From positions 8,059 to 72,058 of the forward strand of contig JAHDES010000028.1 of assembly GCA_020628645.1 (NCBI GenBank): a DNA stretch of 64,000 nt, given 5' to 3'. The notes under the pieces are model-generated. The model worked only from the letters and a program-made list of their open reading frames with translations, had not been told where the DNA came from and did not search any database. Positions within the stretch are counted from its first letter, which is position 1, and each line of letters opens with the position of its first letter. Made by a program: the position numbers and the translations under genes. Positions 1-9,409 of this stretch are shown here, piece after piece. The DNA comes from Saprospiraceae bacterium. GTDB taxonomy: Bacteria; Bacteroidota; Bacteroidia; Chitinophagales; Saprospiraceae.

Positions 1-63
1 GAAGGGTTGAAGGGTTGAAGGGTTGAAGGGTTGAAGGGTTGAAGGGTTGAAGGGTTGAAGGGT
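1..63. repeat. tandem 8-bp repeat (GAAGGGTT)
   Basis: Seven full copies of GAAGGGTT and a partial eighth open the window, so the array probably continues to the left. The unit is not a multiple of three, and no long frame crosses it. The following 64-191 is A-rich and built from phrases such as AATAAACAAACAAATCAACA. Very similar phrases occur at 3258-3417 and around 34750, which suggests a dispersed intergenic sequence type. No gene was seen in 1-191. Confidence 0.9.
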
Positions 64-191
64 AATAAACAAACAAATCAACAAAGCCCAGTATCTTGGG
101 AGAGCAATAAACAAAAAGCCTTGAGCGCAGGCAACAAATAAATCAACAGAGCAGAGCCTGTGTAATTGCATAAACTAATAATTAAGATTCA

Positions 192-881
192 ATGAATGCC
201 CAAATTTTATATGTTGAAGATGATGAAACACTCGGTTTTGTAACCAGAGATAATCTAGAATTGCAAGGCTATCAAATCACGCATTGCGAAGATGGAAAAA
301 AAGGACTGACAGCTTTTCAAGCAGAACAGTACGATTTATGTATTTTGGATGTGATGTTGCCTGAAATGGATGGTTTTACCCTTGCAGAAGAAATTCGAAA
401 AAAAAATCAAGATATCCCGATCATTTTCTTAACTGCTAAATCCCTCAAAGAAGATAAACTACACGGACTTAAATTGGGAGGCGATGATTACTTGACCAAA
501 CCATTCAGCATTGAAGAACTTATTCTAAAAATAGAAGTCTTCCTCCGTCGAAATAAAATTACAGTTGCTCCTACCCCACTTCAAATATATGAGATCGGTA
601 CGTATCAATTTGACCATAGTAATTTATTATTATCCACCGAAGGTTTTGAAAAAACCTTGACCCAAAAAGAAGCAGACTTACTCGCTTATTTCATTCAACA
701 TAAAAATCAAGTCTTGAAACGTTCTCAAATTCTGGAGCAACTTTGGGGAGAAGATGATTATTTTATGGGACGTAGCTTGGATGTGTTTATTTCTCGTTTA
801 CGAAAATACCTCAAACAAGATGAATCCTTAAAAATAGAAAACATTCATGGGGTAGGTTTCAAAATGAAAGATTTAAACTAA
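192..881 (+). CDS. OmpR/PhoB-family response regulator
   Basis: A two-component response regulator that should bind DNA when phosphorylated by a partner histidine kinase. The receiver domain (residues 1 to about 120) shows the acidic pocket E9-D10-D11, the phospho-acceptor D53 in ILDVMLP, T81 and K103 in LTKPF. A winged-helix OmpR domain (about 133-229) ends with the usual VGFK wing strand. The length of 229 aa is normal for the family. No kinase lies beside it on the right, so its partner may lie left of the window or elsewhere. The stop overlaps the convergent gene 878-1366 by four bases. The target genes cannot be told from the sequence. Confidence 0.93.
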   Translation: MNAQILYVEDDETLGFVTRDNLELQGYQITHCEDGKKGLTAFQAEQYDLCILDVMLPEMDGFTLAEEIRKKNQDIPIIFLTAKSLKEDKLHGLKLGGDDYLTKPFSIEELILKIEVFLRRNKITVAPTPLQIYEIGTYQFDHSNLLLSTEGFEKTLTQKEADLLAYFIQHKNQVLKRSQILEQLWGEDDYFMGRSLDVFISRLRKYLKQDESLKIENIHGVGFKMKDLN

Positions 882-1366
882 GCATATTGACTCACCCTAG
901 CGCGTTCATCTTTAGAATGGCTTTTTGCAATATGAAAGGCTTGTTTATAAGTATTGCCAATCACATCTTTGAAATGCAACCATAATTCGAAGCCATCATC
1001 AGCTCGTCCACTCCCCTTTGCCTCGCAAAAAACATTGTAAAACTTACCCGTTTCGATCAAGTAATCTTTATACCCTTGAGTAATATTAAGATCGTGTCTT
1101 TTCTTGATATAAATATCGGTAACAGTAGCCTGATGCCCTTTATTGAGAATTTTTATTTGTACACCTTTTCCTAATGGAGCGACTTGTAAGCTGTGAAATG
1201 TTAAATCTGGGGCGACTTGTCGAGCTTTCCTTTTCTTACGGGCACGTATACTTGAAACAACAATCAAGATGATGAAAAGCAATAACACCCCTCCAATAAT
1301 TGCATAATGAAGTGGTCCTAAATTTTGTGCGATTTCTTTCAGTTGGTCGATATCAAATTGTTCCAT
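878..1366 (-). CDS. small N-terminally anchored membrane protein, unknown function
   Basis: I do not recognise this family. The 162-residue protein has one strong membrane segment at about residues 21-40, followed at once by a very basic stretch (RARKKRKAR). The positive-inside rule therefore puts the remaining roughly 110 residues in the cytoplasm. That part looks like a small beta-rich domain (alternating hydrophobic strands such as VQIKILNKG and ATVTDIYI). There is no signal-peptidase site and no cysteine motif. The gene lies 30 bp downstream of the DJ-1-like lipoprotein gene on the same strand, so the two may be cotranscribed. It overlaps the response regulator tail to tail by four bases. 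Confidence 0.75.
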   Translation of the reverse strand: MEQFDIDQLKEIAQNLGPLHYAIIGGVLLLFIILIVVSSIRARKKRKARQVAPDLTFHSLQVAPLGKGVQIKILNKGHQATVTDIYIKKRHDLNITQGYKDYLIETGKFYNVFCEAKGSGRADDGFELWLHFKDVIGNTYKQAFHIAKSHSKDERARVSQYA

Positions 1367-1396
1367 CTTTAAAAAATTGTGCTCAAATTTACAAAA

Positions 1397-2140
1397 TCAA
1401 TCCTTAATTACAAGATGTGGCACTTCTTCCAGATTCCAATCAATCACCAAGCCCCCCGCCAATCGTTGGGCAATCTTCTTTCCATATAAATGTTCACACA
1501 AATAAAGTGCCGCTTCAAAGGATTTAGCTCCTCCTGCTGAAGTAATGTACTTCCCATCATGAACAAAAAGTATATTTTCTCGCACATCAAGTAATGGAAA
1601 CATTTTTTTATAAGCTGCAACATCAGAAGGAAAAGTAGTTGAAACTGCATGCTCCAACAAGCCTGCTTTTGCTAAAACAAAAGCCCCATCACAATGAGAA
1701 GTGACAAATTGTGCTTCTTGATCTACTTTTTTTACAAAATTGAGCATGGCTTCATCTTCCAAATCTGTATCCAAATGATGTTCTGCACTTGGCACGACCA
1801 AAATATCAATCTTTGGTAAATCATCTTCTAAATAATTGTAATCAGGAAGCAATCGAATACCTTCAAAACTAGTAATAGGTTGTAAAGTGTTTGCTACCAT
1901 AAAAGTATTCATAGCTTTAATGCTATCTCTAAAAATCGTATGTTGGAAAATATCATACGGTGCAGTTAATTCGGTATTGTACACGCCATCCATAATGAGA
2001 AAAGCAACATTGTATCGTTCCTTGTCTAATTCAGGTGTACGTTTTTGCGAACAAATTTGATTGTTGGTATCCTTAGTTTCAAGTTGCTTAGCTTGACAAG
2101 CTAAGCAACTTATTAAAAGTAGAAAAAGAAAAACGCGCAT
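1397..2140 (-). CDS. DJ-1/PfpI (GATase1-like) family lipoprotein
   Basis: The protein belongs to the DJ-1/PfpI superfamily, closest in motif to the amidotransferase-like domains found in AraC-type regulators, but here without a DNA-binding part. Residues 1-12 form a lipoprotein signal (LLIS-C12), so it is probably tethered to an envelope membrane. The nucleophile elbow is TSHCDGAFVLA with C150. The conserved acidic residue is in the N-terminal motif at about E57. GGLVIDW near the end is also typical of this group. The substrate is unknown: members include glyoxalases, chaperones and inactive binding domains. It is followed on the same strand by the small membrane protein gene 878-1366. Confidence 0.85.
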   Translation of the reverse strand: MRVFLFLLLISCLACQAKQLETKDTNNQICSQKRTPELDKERYNVAFLIMDGVYNTELTAPYDIFQHTIFRDSIKAMNTFMVANTLQPITSFEGIRLLPDYNYLEDDLPKIDILVVPSAEHHLDTDLEDEAMLNFVKKVDQEAQFVTSHCDGAFVLAKAGLLEHAVSTTFPSDVAAYKKMFPLLDVRENILFVHDGKYITSAGGAKSFEAALYLCEHLYGKKIAQRLAGGLVIDWNLEEVPHLVIKD

Positions 2141-2260
2141 GTGATAAAATAGTATGTTTAATCTAAAGAATGCTCTAAATTAAACAGATTTTAAGATAAA
2201 CCGATAATGAAAAAATTAAAATCCATTCGATAATAATTTTAATTAGTCTAATAAATACAA

Positions 2261-2396
2261 TCTGTGTACAGGACAAAATAATCGTTAGAAGGATGCAAGG
2301 GATTAAAACCACCTTGAAAAGAGGCTTGTTCCAACGTAATTTATTGCGTTGCCCTTAAAAAAGAACACGCTTCATAAGTTTTGTCCTGTACACAGA
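2261..2396. mobile_element. 136-bp MITE-like element with 18-bp perfect terminal inverted repeats
   Basis: The ends TCTGTGTACAGGACAAAA (2261-2278) and TTTTGTCCTGTACACAGA (2379-2396) are exact reverse complements. They enclose 100 bp that do not pair with each other. The arms are too far apart and lack a T-tract, so a terminator is unlikely. The structure fits a short non-autonomous transposable element or an IS remnant. I see no convincing target-site duplication and no second copy in the window. It lies in the 349-bp gap 2141-2489, where I see no gene. Confidence 0.5.
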
Positions 2397-2489
2397 AACA
2401 CAATAATAAAAAGATAAACCTACTTATTCTTTTCATTCTATTTTTTTGGGTACTTTAGTCTTCTTTTTTATCGAAAAATTACTACATCC

Positions 2490-3221
2490 ATGAAGCAGTT
2501 ATTTTCTATCCTTTGTTTCCTATCCATTTTATGCTTTCAACTCGATGCGCAAACTACTGATCCAAAAGATACGGAGGTCTGGGAACCTGAACCACGTGTA
2601 GTAGCTACAGATACATCAATTCCTTCAGATGCAATCATTCTTTTTGATGGTACTAATTTAGAAGCATGGGAATCTGCCAATGCCAATAAAGGAGGAGCCA
2701 AATGGACAATTAAAGAAGATGCCATGTTTGTTGCTCCTGGAACTGGTGATATCAAAACCAAACAAACTTTTGGAGATATACAATTACATATTGAATTTCG
2801 CACCCCAAAGCGCGTAGAAAGTGAAGGACAAGGACGGGGGAATAGTGGTGTTTTCTTACAAGAACGCTATGAAGTACAAGTATTGGATAGTTATCAAAAT
2901 CGTACATATTCAAATGGACAAGCTGGTTCTATTTACAAACAATATCTTCCTTTAGTTAATGCTGCTAGAGGCCCTGGGGAGTGGCAAACGTATGACATTA
3001 TTTTTACTGCACCTAGATTTAATAAAGATGGAATCAAAATCGCATCGGGCTATTTAACAGTTATTCATAATGGTGTCTTGATTCAAAATCATGTGGAGAT
3101 TCAAGGTACTACAGAATATATCGGTATGCCAAAGAATAATGCGCACGGAAAAGCTTCGATCAAATTACAGGATCATGGAAATTTAGTGAGCTATCGAAAT
3201 ATTTGGGTTAGGGAATTGTAA
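2490..3221 (+). CDS. secreted DUF1080 (3-keto-disaccharide hydrolase-like) protein
   Basis: The protein starts with a Sec signal peptide (residues 1-20, cut before Q21). About 25 residues of linker then lead into one DUF1080 domain (about 47-243), a concanavalin-like beta-sandwich family in which some members hydrolyse 3-keto-glycosides. Family hallmarks seen: [11 protein letters not shown], the [10 protein letters not shown] motif, YEVQVLDSY, and [15 protein letters not shown]. It should act in the periplasm or outside the cell on a carbohydrate or glycoconjugate, but the substrate cannot be read from sequence. The gene stands alone: upstream is the inverted-repeat element, and 196 bp of A-rich DNA separate it from the TPR gene. 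Confidence 0.9.
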   Translation: MKQLFSILCFLSILCFQLDAQTTDPKDTEVWEPEPRVVATDTSIPSDAIILFDGTNLEAWESANANKGGAKWTIKEDAMFVAPGTGDIKTKQTFGDIQLHIEFRTPKRVESEGQGRGNSGVFLQERYEVQVLDSYQNRTYSNGQAGSIYKQYLPLVNAARGPGEWQTYDIIFTAPRFNKDGIKIASGYLTVIHNGVLIQNHVEIQGTTEYIGMPKNNAHGKASIKLQDHGNLVSYRNIWVREL

Positions 3222-3417
3222 AGACGGTTGATGGGTGGACGGTTAAGAAAAATCCATACAAACAAATCCACAAATTAACAAAGTCGAACATAATGGGTAA
3301 GCAATAAGCAAATTAACAGAACATAGCCTTGTGGGCAGACGACCAGCAAATCAACAAAAGCCTGAAGCAAAGCATTAAACAAAACCAAGCATCGCGCACT
3401 AGTAAAATAAACAAATA

Positions 3418-4011
3418 ATGAAACTCAAATACAAAAATAGTAACGAACTGATAAAGATAGCCACAACATTTGCCGAAGAAGACAAACCTTTCGCCAGTGC
3501 TAGAGTGTGGAAAATGGTCGTCGCTAAAGATCCTTCTCCTTATCCTATTGTACAATGTGTGGAACAAATGCGCTTGAGTGGCGATTATACGACGGCTGAA
3601 CAGCTTTTGGGAGAAATTCCGATGGACAAACTTCCAGATGAAGGAAAATCACTAATCTATCTTCGCTATGGGAGCTTGTATGAAGACCAAGGACGTATTG
3701 ATGAAGCCATTACCGCTTATCGCAATTGTATTGATGCTTTTGTGGAAGAAACTTATCCTTTTATTCTTTTGGCAAATTTACTGTCTCAACAATCTAAACT
3801 AGATGAAGTAGAGCAAGTTTTAACAACTGCATTAGAACAAAAAGAAGGCTCTTTTGATGAAGTATATTACCATTTAGCAGTAAATGCTGCGCGCCAAAAT
3901 GATTTTAAAAAAGCTTTGGAATACATCAACAAATGCCTCGAAATTGATCCTGATTTTCCTCCAGCTCATATCTTTAAAGAAGATTTTGAAACGGTTTTAA
4001 AATTCAAGTAA
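3418..4011 (+). CDS. tetratricopeptide-repeat protein
   Basis: A soluble 197-residue protein made of TPR helices. Recognisable repeats are EGKSLIYLRYGSLYEDQGRIDEA, the next unit beginning at the residues AITAYRNCID, and a last clear one with DEVYYHLAVNAARQNDFKKA and an EIDPDFPPA turn. There is no signal peptide, so it is probably cytoplasmic and mediates protein contacts. Only 33 bp separate it from the patatin-like membrane protein on the same strand, which makes an operon likely; it may be an accessory partner of that enzyme (inference). The leader 3222-3417 is A-rich and resembles 64-191. Confidence 0.85.
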   Translation: MKLKYKNSNELIKIATTFAEEDKPFASARVWKMVVAKDPSPYPIVQCVEQMRLSGDYTTAEQLLGEIPMDKLPDEGKSLIYLRYGSLYEDQGRIDEAITAYRNCIDAFVEETYPFILLANLLSQQSKLDEVEQVLTTALEQKEGSFDEVYYHLAVNAARQNDFKKALEYINKCLEIDPDFPPAHIFKEDFETVLKFK

Positions 4012-4044
4012 AATAATAGCCCCCATATAAAACAGTACACTCAA

Positions 4045-7000
4045 ATGAAATCTACACCTCCAAAACGATCGAGCGATTATACCAAAGATCTCCACAAAAT
4101 TATTGCGGAGGAAGATAAATACATAGAGCGACATCGAGATGAAAATGACACCAATCATCTTTACAATGTAAATGAAAATGGTGTACCTAGTCAAAAATGG
4201 GGATTGTGTATTTCAGGAGGTGGAATTCGATCTTCAACTTTGGGTTTAGGTGCTTTACAGAAATTTATGCGCGATGATGTATACAAATATTTTGATTACA
4301 TCAGTACCGTTTCTGGAGGTGGATTTATTGGTTCTTGCACAAGTGCTTTGCTATCTGCCCCCCGCAAAAAGGATGTAGACAATGCCAAATATGCCATTAC
4401 AGGCGAACGTACCAATGATGGTCCCATCACCTATACCCGCGAAGAAAAAAAAGCACGTGAAGAAGATATCGACATCAACTCCAAACCTGGCATCAATAAA
4501 AATAATGCCCCTTTTCTAACTCGAGGAAAATACTACCGCGATCAATCTAGTTATAGCCCCAAACATCAACTCAATCACTTATTGGAACACGGTGAATATC
4601 TCACGCGTAATCGTTCTGTTTTTAGTTTAGATGTCAAACGCTTATTGAGTGCTGTATTAGGAGGAGCGATTTCTAATGTCTTGTTGTTCTTATTGTTATT
4701 GTTGATTGTGGTATCTGGCTTGACCGTTTTATTTCAAATTCTGGGTGGAAATAGTTTTTGGGATGAAATTCAGTTTAAAAAATTACCCGCTTCCTTATTC
4801 GATTTATACCAACAAATTCCGAAATCTATTCTTGCCTTGAGCTTTCTTATAGGAATGGGCTTTGCTGCGGTATATCATTGGGTGGGAGTTTCGTATATTA
4901 AAGAGAATATCAACACCTTTAGTAAGCATACTCGTATTACTTCACTATGGGAATCTATTAAGGTTTTGTTTAGTGTAAAATCAGCCAAATATCAACATGG
5001 TGAAAAAAATCCAATTAGTTGGAATGAAGTATTTAATTATTGGTCCTTTGGAATTTTTGATTTCTTTTACAACCTAAATCGCGATACTGAAAAAGAAAAT
5101 TTACTTTCTTTGGAGATGGTCGATGATAATGAGACACGAAATGATTTTCTTGTTAAACGAGTCGTCCGACGATTTGCATTATGGACACTTATTGTATCAG
5201 GCATTTATGTAATTGTAGTCATTTTATATGCTCGCTTTTTAATCCCAAGTATCGAATATCCTTTTTACCTCATTTTATTTTTACCCATTTGGTTTTCTTT
5301 TGGCATGTTGGTTTACCTTTTCTTTTTGGGGATGACAGGAGAATCTTCCCCAAATTATGAACGCATCACCCGTTCAACTTATCTTGGTTTGTATGGAGGA
5401 GCTTTCAATACAGTAGTTGCGGCTGTTTTAGTACCTGTAGTAATCATTGGGGTTTTCTTCTATAATTTAAAAGATAATCTCAATATTGAGTATTCTCAAC
5501 TCACTTTACTTTTCTCGGGTTCTGGCTTAACTTTTTTATTAACCAACAAAACGGATGGAGGAGTATTGGGAGGAATCCCTAGCATGTTAGAACGCTTTAT
5601 TCCTGGTTTACGAAAGATCATACTCAATTTATCCATCTTCATTATTTTGATATTGAGCTTGTATGCTTTGACTTTTGTTATTACAACTTTTGATGATTTT
5701 GATGAATGGGTGTACCAAACAATTATCGCTCCAATAAAAGGTCAATTCTATATTCCTTTTTTAGGGATTTGTGCCATGGGATTTAGTCGTTTATTTACGA
5801 TTCAAAAGAAGCTGGTCTATAATACGATTTTTGTATTGTTATGGAGTGTTTTCATTTTTCTTATCGTATTGATTAATGAAAGTTGGGATAATTTTCTAGT
5901 AGAAGATATTCCCATGTTCACTTTAATTTTCTTTATTGTAGCAGCACTATTAGTTGGATTTTTATTAACCCAACGACATGGCACAACGATTAATATAGTG
6001 ATTGGAATCATTGCAAATTTGAGCTTACTCCTTTTGTTTACTATAAAATCTACCTTTTGGGTTTCCTTTTTAGAAAGCATTGAAAAATCTGAAATGACCC
6101 CAGCCCTTATCTTTTGTTTTGGTATTGCTTTAACATTAATTCTTGGTTTTTTCATCAAAAAATATAAAGGAACGATTTTCACTTTTTATAAAGATCGACT
6201 CACCGAAGCCTTTTTAATTACCTCGGGGCCAAAAGAGCGTCAAACCAAGCGTTGGAAACAACAAGGGAGTCCAAAAGAGATGCTTCGTAATCATGAAAAT
6301 CTACTCCTTTCTGATCTTGGACACGACAATTATCGTGGGCCTTACCATATTTTAGTCGCTGCCCTCAATTTGAAATCAAAATACATCTACCTGCGAAAAG
6401 ATCAACGTTCTGAACACTTTATTTTTTCAAAATATTACATCGGTTCAAAAAGTACAGGATATGTTAAAACTCGAAAATATCGAGAAGGAAAAACGACCTT
6501 GTCTGAAGCCATGACGATTTCCGCTGCCGCAGTCAATTCAGCGATGGGTTCTATTGGTTTTTTTGCACAAACTTTCTTGATTACCTTGTTCAATCTTCGT
6601 TTAGGAACATGGATGCCCAATCCTTGGGCCTATTCTGGTTTAGCAGATAATGAGGAAGAAGACCGTCGACGATTCAATCGTATTTCTTATCTTATTGATG
6701 AATATACAGGTAATTTTTCTACTCGTAAAGCGCTCGTCAATCTTTCAGATGGAGGACACACAGGTGATAATTTAGGTTTATTGCCCTTGTTAAAAAGACG
6801 TTGTTCAACAGTAGTCGTCTGTGATTTTGAAGAAGATCGCAATTTTGGGTTTGAATCGTTTAATAATGCCTTACGTATGGCTTATATCGAAGAAGGCGTT
6901 TGGATTCATATTGATTTAAAACCCTTAATGCCCGAAGAAAAAAAATCAACACATACCAAAACGAGCGTGGCTGTAGGTACTATTTATTATCCAGATGAAT

Positions 7001-7359
7001 CCAGAGGACGTATTATTTATATTAAATCTTCTCTTAGTGGTGAATTAGCAACTAGTGTACGCTCCTACTCGCGCAAACATGCTGATTTTCCTCATCAATC
7101 TACATCCGATCAATATTTTGATAGTGCCCAATATGAAGCCTATCGAAGTCTGGGGTATGACCTAGCGGAGATGGCAATTCATCCAATTCATTTAAGACGA
7201 GCTGTTGAAGAACAAGAAGTACTCCCAGAAAAAGAACCTCGTCGAAATTACATGGAAGCCATTGCTGCTGCCAGAGCGCAATATGGAAGACGAAATAAGG
7301 CTTGGTTGAAAGGTTTTCAGGAGGAAGAAGTAGATGAACTTCCTCCAATGGAGGAATAA
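4045..7359 (+). CDS. large polytopic membrane protein with patatin-like phospholipase domain
   Basis: A predicted lipid acyl hydrolase. The N-terminal part has the patatin oxyanion motif GGGIRS (residues 58-63) and the nucleophile elbow TVSGGG with S90. The catalytic Asp lies far away in SDGGHTGDN (D902). Between them are about ten or more hydrophobic segments (roughly residues 200-710), so the catalytic domain is split by a membrane region. Known patatin-like proteins carry Ser and Asp within about 150-300 residues; here they are about 810 apart. At 1104 aa it is far longer than typical patatins. It follows a TPR gene by 33 bp and ends 1 bp from the convergent pyk. The substrate is unknown, presumably phospholipid. 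Confidence 0.88.
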   Translation: MKSTPPKRSSDYTKDLHKIIAEEDKYIERHRDENDTNHLYNVNENGVPSQKWGLCISGGGIRSSTLGLGALQKFMRDDVYKYFDYISTVSGGGFIGSCTSALLSAPRKKDVDNAKYAITGERTNDGPITYTREEKKAREEDIDINSKPGINKNNAPFLTRGKYYRDQSSYSPKHQLNHLLEHGEYLTRNRSVFSLDVKRLLSAVLGGAISNVLLFLLLLLIVVSGLTVLFQILGGNSFWDEIQFKKLPASLFDLYQQIPKSILALSFLIGMGFAAVYHWVGVSYIKENINTFSKHTRITSLWESIKVLFSVKSAKYQHGEKNPISWNEVFNYWSFGIFDFFYNLNRDTEKENLLSLEMVDDNETRNDFLVKRVVRRFALWTLIVSGIYVIVVILYARFLIPSIEYPFYLILFLPIWFSFGMLVYLFFLGMTGESSPNYERITRSTYLGLYGGAFNTVVAAVLVPVVIIGVFFYNLKDNLNIEYSQLTLLFSGSGLTFLLTNKTDGGVLGGIPSMLERFIPGLRKIILNLSIFIILILSLYALTFVITTFDDFDEWVYQTIIAPIKGQFYIPFLGICAMGFSRLFTIQKKLVYNTIFVLLWSVFIFLIVLINESWDNFLVEDIPMFTLIFFIVAALLVGFLLTQRHGTTINIVIGIIANLSLLLLFTIKSTFWVSFLESIEKSEMTPALIFCFGIALTLILGFFIKKYKGTIFTFYKDRLTEAFLITSGPKERQTKRWKQQGSPKEMLRNHENLLLSDLGHDNYRGPYHILVAALNLKSKYIYLRKDQRSEHFIFSKYYIGSKSTGYVKTRKYREGKTTLSEAMTISAAAVNSAMGSIGFFAQTFLITLFNLRLGTWMPNPWAYSGLADNEEEDRRRFNRISYLIDEYTGNFSTRKALVNLSDGGHTGDNLGLLPLLKRRCSTVVVCDFEEDRNFGFESFNNALRMAYIEEGVWIHIDLKPLMPEEKKSTHTKTSVAVGTIYYPDESRGRIIYIKSSLSGELATSVRSYSRKHADFPHQSTSDQYFDSAQYEAYRSLGYDLAEMAIHPIHLRRAVEEQEVLPEKEPRRNYMEAIAAARAQYGRRNKAWLKGFQEEEVDELPPMEE

Positions 7360-7360
7360 A

Positions 7361-8794
7361 TCACTCCACCACTGTCAGTTTCAACATATTGGTACGATGG
7401 CGACGATGTAATGGCATACTTCCTATATTGACTACAGTATCTCCTTGTTTTAGTAAGCCTTCTTTTTTGAGGATTTCCACTACATCTTCGATGGTTTCAT
7501 CTGTTGTAGTGAATTTATCATAATAAAAACACTTCACCCCCCAAACCATATTGAGCACTGATAACATGTGGGTCTGATCCGAAAACATATAAATCTCTGA
7601 AGCTGGGCGGAAGCTCGATACTTTAAAAGCAGTATAACCAGAACTCGTCATACCAATAATAGCCTGCGCGCTTACTTGCTCTGCAATACGACCTGCATTG
7701 GTACAAATAGCATCCGAAAGGAAAGTTCGGGATCGCTGAGAGGGTTTAGGCCTTCTACCCAAAATGGAATATTGTTTTTCTGCTTCAGCAATGATTTTAT
7801 TCATTTCTTCCACCACTTTTACTGGATGTATACCAACAGAAGTTTCTCCACTCAACATTACTGCATCTGCACCATCTAATACGGCATTCGCTACATCGGT
7901 TATTTCGGCACGAGTTGGAATGGGTTGTTTAATCATACTATCCATCATATGCGTAGCCACAATCACAGGACGCGCGTATTGAATACAACGATTGATAATA
8001 TCTTTTTGGAGTAAAGGCAATTTCTCGATAGGCATTTCGATGCCTAAATCGCCACGAGCCACCATAATACCATTAGAAGCTTTGATAATTTTATCGAGCC
8101 GCTCAATTGCTTCTGGCTTTTCAATTTTTGCTAATATTTTAGCAGGATGATCAACAGCATCTAATCGCTTACGCAGATCTTTCATATCTTTTGGAGAACG
8201 AACGAACGAAAGTGCAATCCAATGTACATTTTGAGTAAGAATATATTCTAAATCACGTTCATCTTTGGGTGTGAGAGAAGGTAATGAGATATTGGTAAAA
8301 GGTAGATTCACTCCCTTATTAGAAGATAGAATCCCCCCAAATAGTACTTTTAATTTGACGGTATCTTTTTTATTTGTTTCTATAACTTCAAACATCAATT
8401 TTCCATCATCTACTAGTACCTTTTCTCCGAGCTTGACATCTTGTGCAAAACGATCATAACTCATGTAAATTTTTTCCATCGTACCAATGCACTCTTCATT
8501 GACAAAAGTCAGAACATCACCTTTGTTGAGTTCCAGCGCATTATTTTCTATTTTTCCAACCCGTAATTTGGGACCTTGTAGATCGCAAAGGATACCTACA
8601 TGCAAATTATATTTTTCATTAATATAATGGATATGATCAATTACTTTTTTATGATCTTGATGTGATCCATGTGAAAAATTAAGCCTAAAAATGTTGACAC
8701 CCGCTTGAACTAGTTGAAGCAACATTTCATATGAACTAGATGCAGGGCCTACTGTAGCAACGATTTTGGTATTCTGATGGTCAACGATTTGCAT
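7361..8794 (-). CDS. pyk: pyruvate kinase
   Basis: Catalyses phosphoenolpyruvate + ADP to pyruvate + ATP, the last step of glycolysis. The 477-residue length is standard. Signature motifs are all present: KIVATVGPASSS at the start, NFSHG, the active-site segment with KIEKPEAIERLDKI, GIMVARGDLGIEMP, and VANAVLDGADAVMLSGETSVG. The C-terminal domain is complete and ends normally. The start is the ATG just before QIVDHQNTKIV, matching the family N-terminus. The gene is convergent with the patatin gene (1 bp apart). Its upstream region (8795-9122) is shared divergently with acpP. Confidence 0.98.
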   Translation of the reverse strand: MQIVDHQNTKIVATVGPASSSYEMLLQLVQAGVNIFRLNFSHGSHQDHKKVIDHIHYINEKYNLHVGILCDLQGPKLRVGKIENNALELNKGDVLTFVNEECIGTMEKIYMSYDRFAQDVKLGEKVLVDDGKLMFEVIETNKKDTVKLKVLFGGILSSNKGVNLPFTNISLPSLTPKDERDLEYILTQNVHWIALSFVRSPKDMKDLRKRLDAVDHPAKILAKIEKPEAIERLDKIIKASNGIMVARGDLGIEMPIEKLPLLQKDIINRCIQYARPVIVATHMMDSMIKQPIPTRAEITDVANAVLDGADAVMLSGETSVGIHPVKVVEEMNKIIAEAEKQYSILGRRPKPSQRSRTFLSDAICTNAGRIAEQVSAQAIIGMTSSGYTAFKVSSFRPASEIYMFSDQTHMLSVLNMVWGVKCFYYDKFTTTDETIEDVVEILKKEGLLKQGDTVVNIGSMPLHRRHRTNMLKLTVVE

Positions 8795-9026
8795 GAAAAA
8801 CTATTTTATGCGTTACAATTAGAACTTTGTTTGTTTTGTAAACGAACTTATCTCACAAGGTAGTTTTTTATATTGAGAAAAACTAAAAAAAAAACACTAA
8901 GTGTAATTTGTACAATAATATTTTTTATTCTTCAGTTTGAAAATGTTTTTAGTCCTGAAAATAACTTTAACTCTACTTCCGTTGTTCCTTCCTAAAAGGT
9001 AGTGTATCAAAAAAAAAGGCAAATCC

Positions 9027-9058
9027 TTTGGTTATGCCTGTAGTAATGATTTATTTTG
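9027..9058 (+). promoter_or_regulatory. probable promoter of acpP (Bacteroidota type)
   Basis: TTTG at 9027-9030, a 20-bp spacer, and TTATTTTG at 9051-9058, which differs from the Bacteroidota -7 consensus TAnnTTTG at one position. A start site around 9065 would leave a leader of about 58 nt before acpP. The rest of the 328-bp gap 8795-9122 is AT-rich, and I see no gene in it. Confidence 0.4.
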
Positions 9059-9122
9059 CACTACATTTCGTTAACCCATGCTTATGCTAATTAAAAAATA
9101 AGCAAAATAAAACGATCATATT

Positions 9123-9359
9123 ATGTCAAACATTGCAAATAAAGTAACCAATATCATTGTCGATAAATTAGGGGTGGAACAAGATGAAGTAACTCCTGAA
9201 GCAAGCTTTACAAATGATCTTGGTGCTGATTCTTTAGACACTGTAGAACTAATCATGGAGTTTGAAAAGGAATTTAATATTAATATTCCTGATGAAGATG
9301 CAGAAACAATACAAACTGTTGGTGATGCTATTAAATTCTTAGAATCAAATGTAGACTAG
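9123..9359 (+). CDS. acpP: acyl carrier protein
   Basis: Carries growing fatty-acyl chains as thioesters on a phosphopantetheine arm. The 78-residue acidic helical protein has the attachment motif GADSLDTVE with S37. Length, the [24 protein letters not shown] segment and the C-terminal helix are all typical of AcpP. It lies directly upstream of fabF as in many bacteria. A strong terminator hairpin (9410-9448) stands between the two, so much of the acpP transcript may end there, which would let ACP be made in excess of FabF (inference). Confidence 0.98.
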   Translation: MSNIANKVTNIIVDKLGVEQDEVTPEASFTNDLGADSLDTVELIMEFEKEFNINIPDEDAETIQTVGDAIKFLESNVD

Positions 9360-9409
9360 TACGATGAATTGAATATATTCATTATTCTAGCAAACAAAAT
9401 CAACCTTGT

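Noticed and set aside
2261-2396. Inverted repeat read as an intrinsic terminator.
   Set aside because: The loop would be 100 nt and there is no T-run after the second arm.
5817-6182. 121-codon open frame antisense to the patatin membrane region.
   Set aside because: It lies fully inside a clear gene and shows no domain; hydrophobic codons read backwards often stay open.
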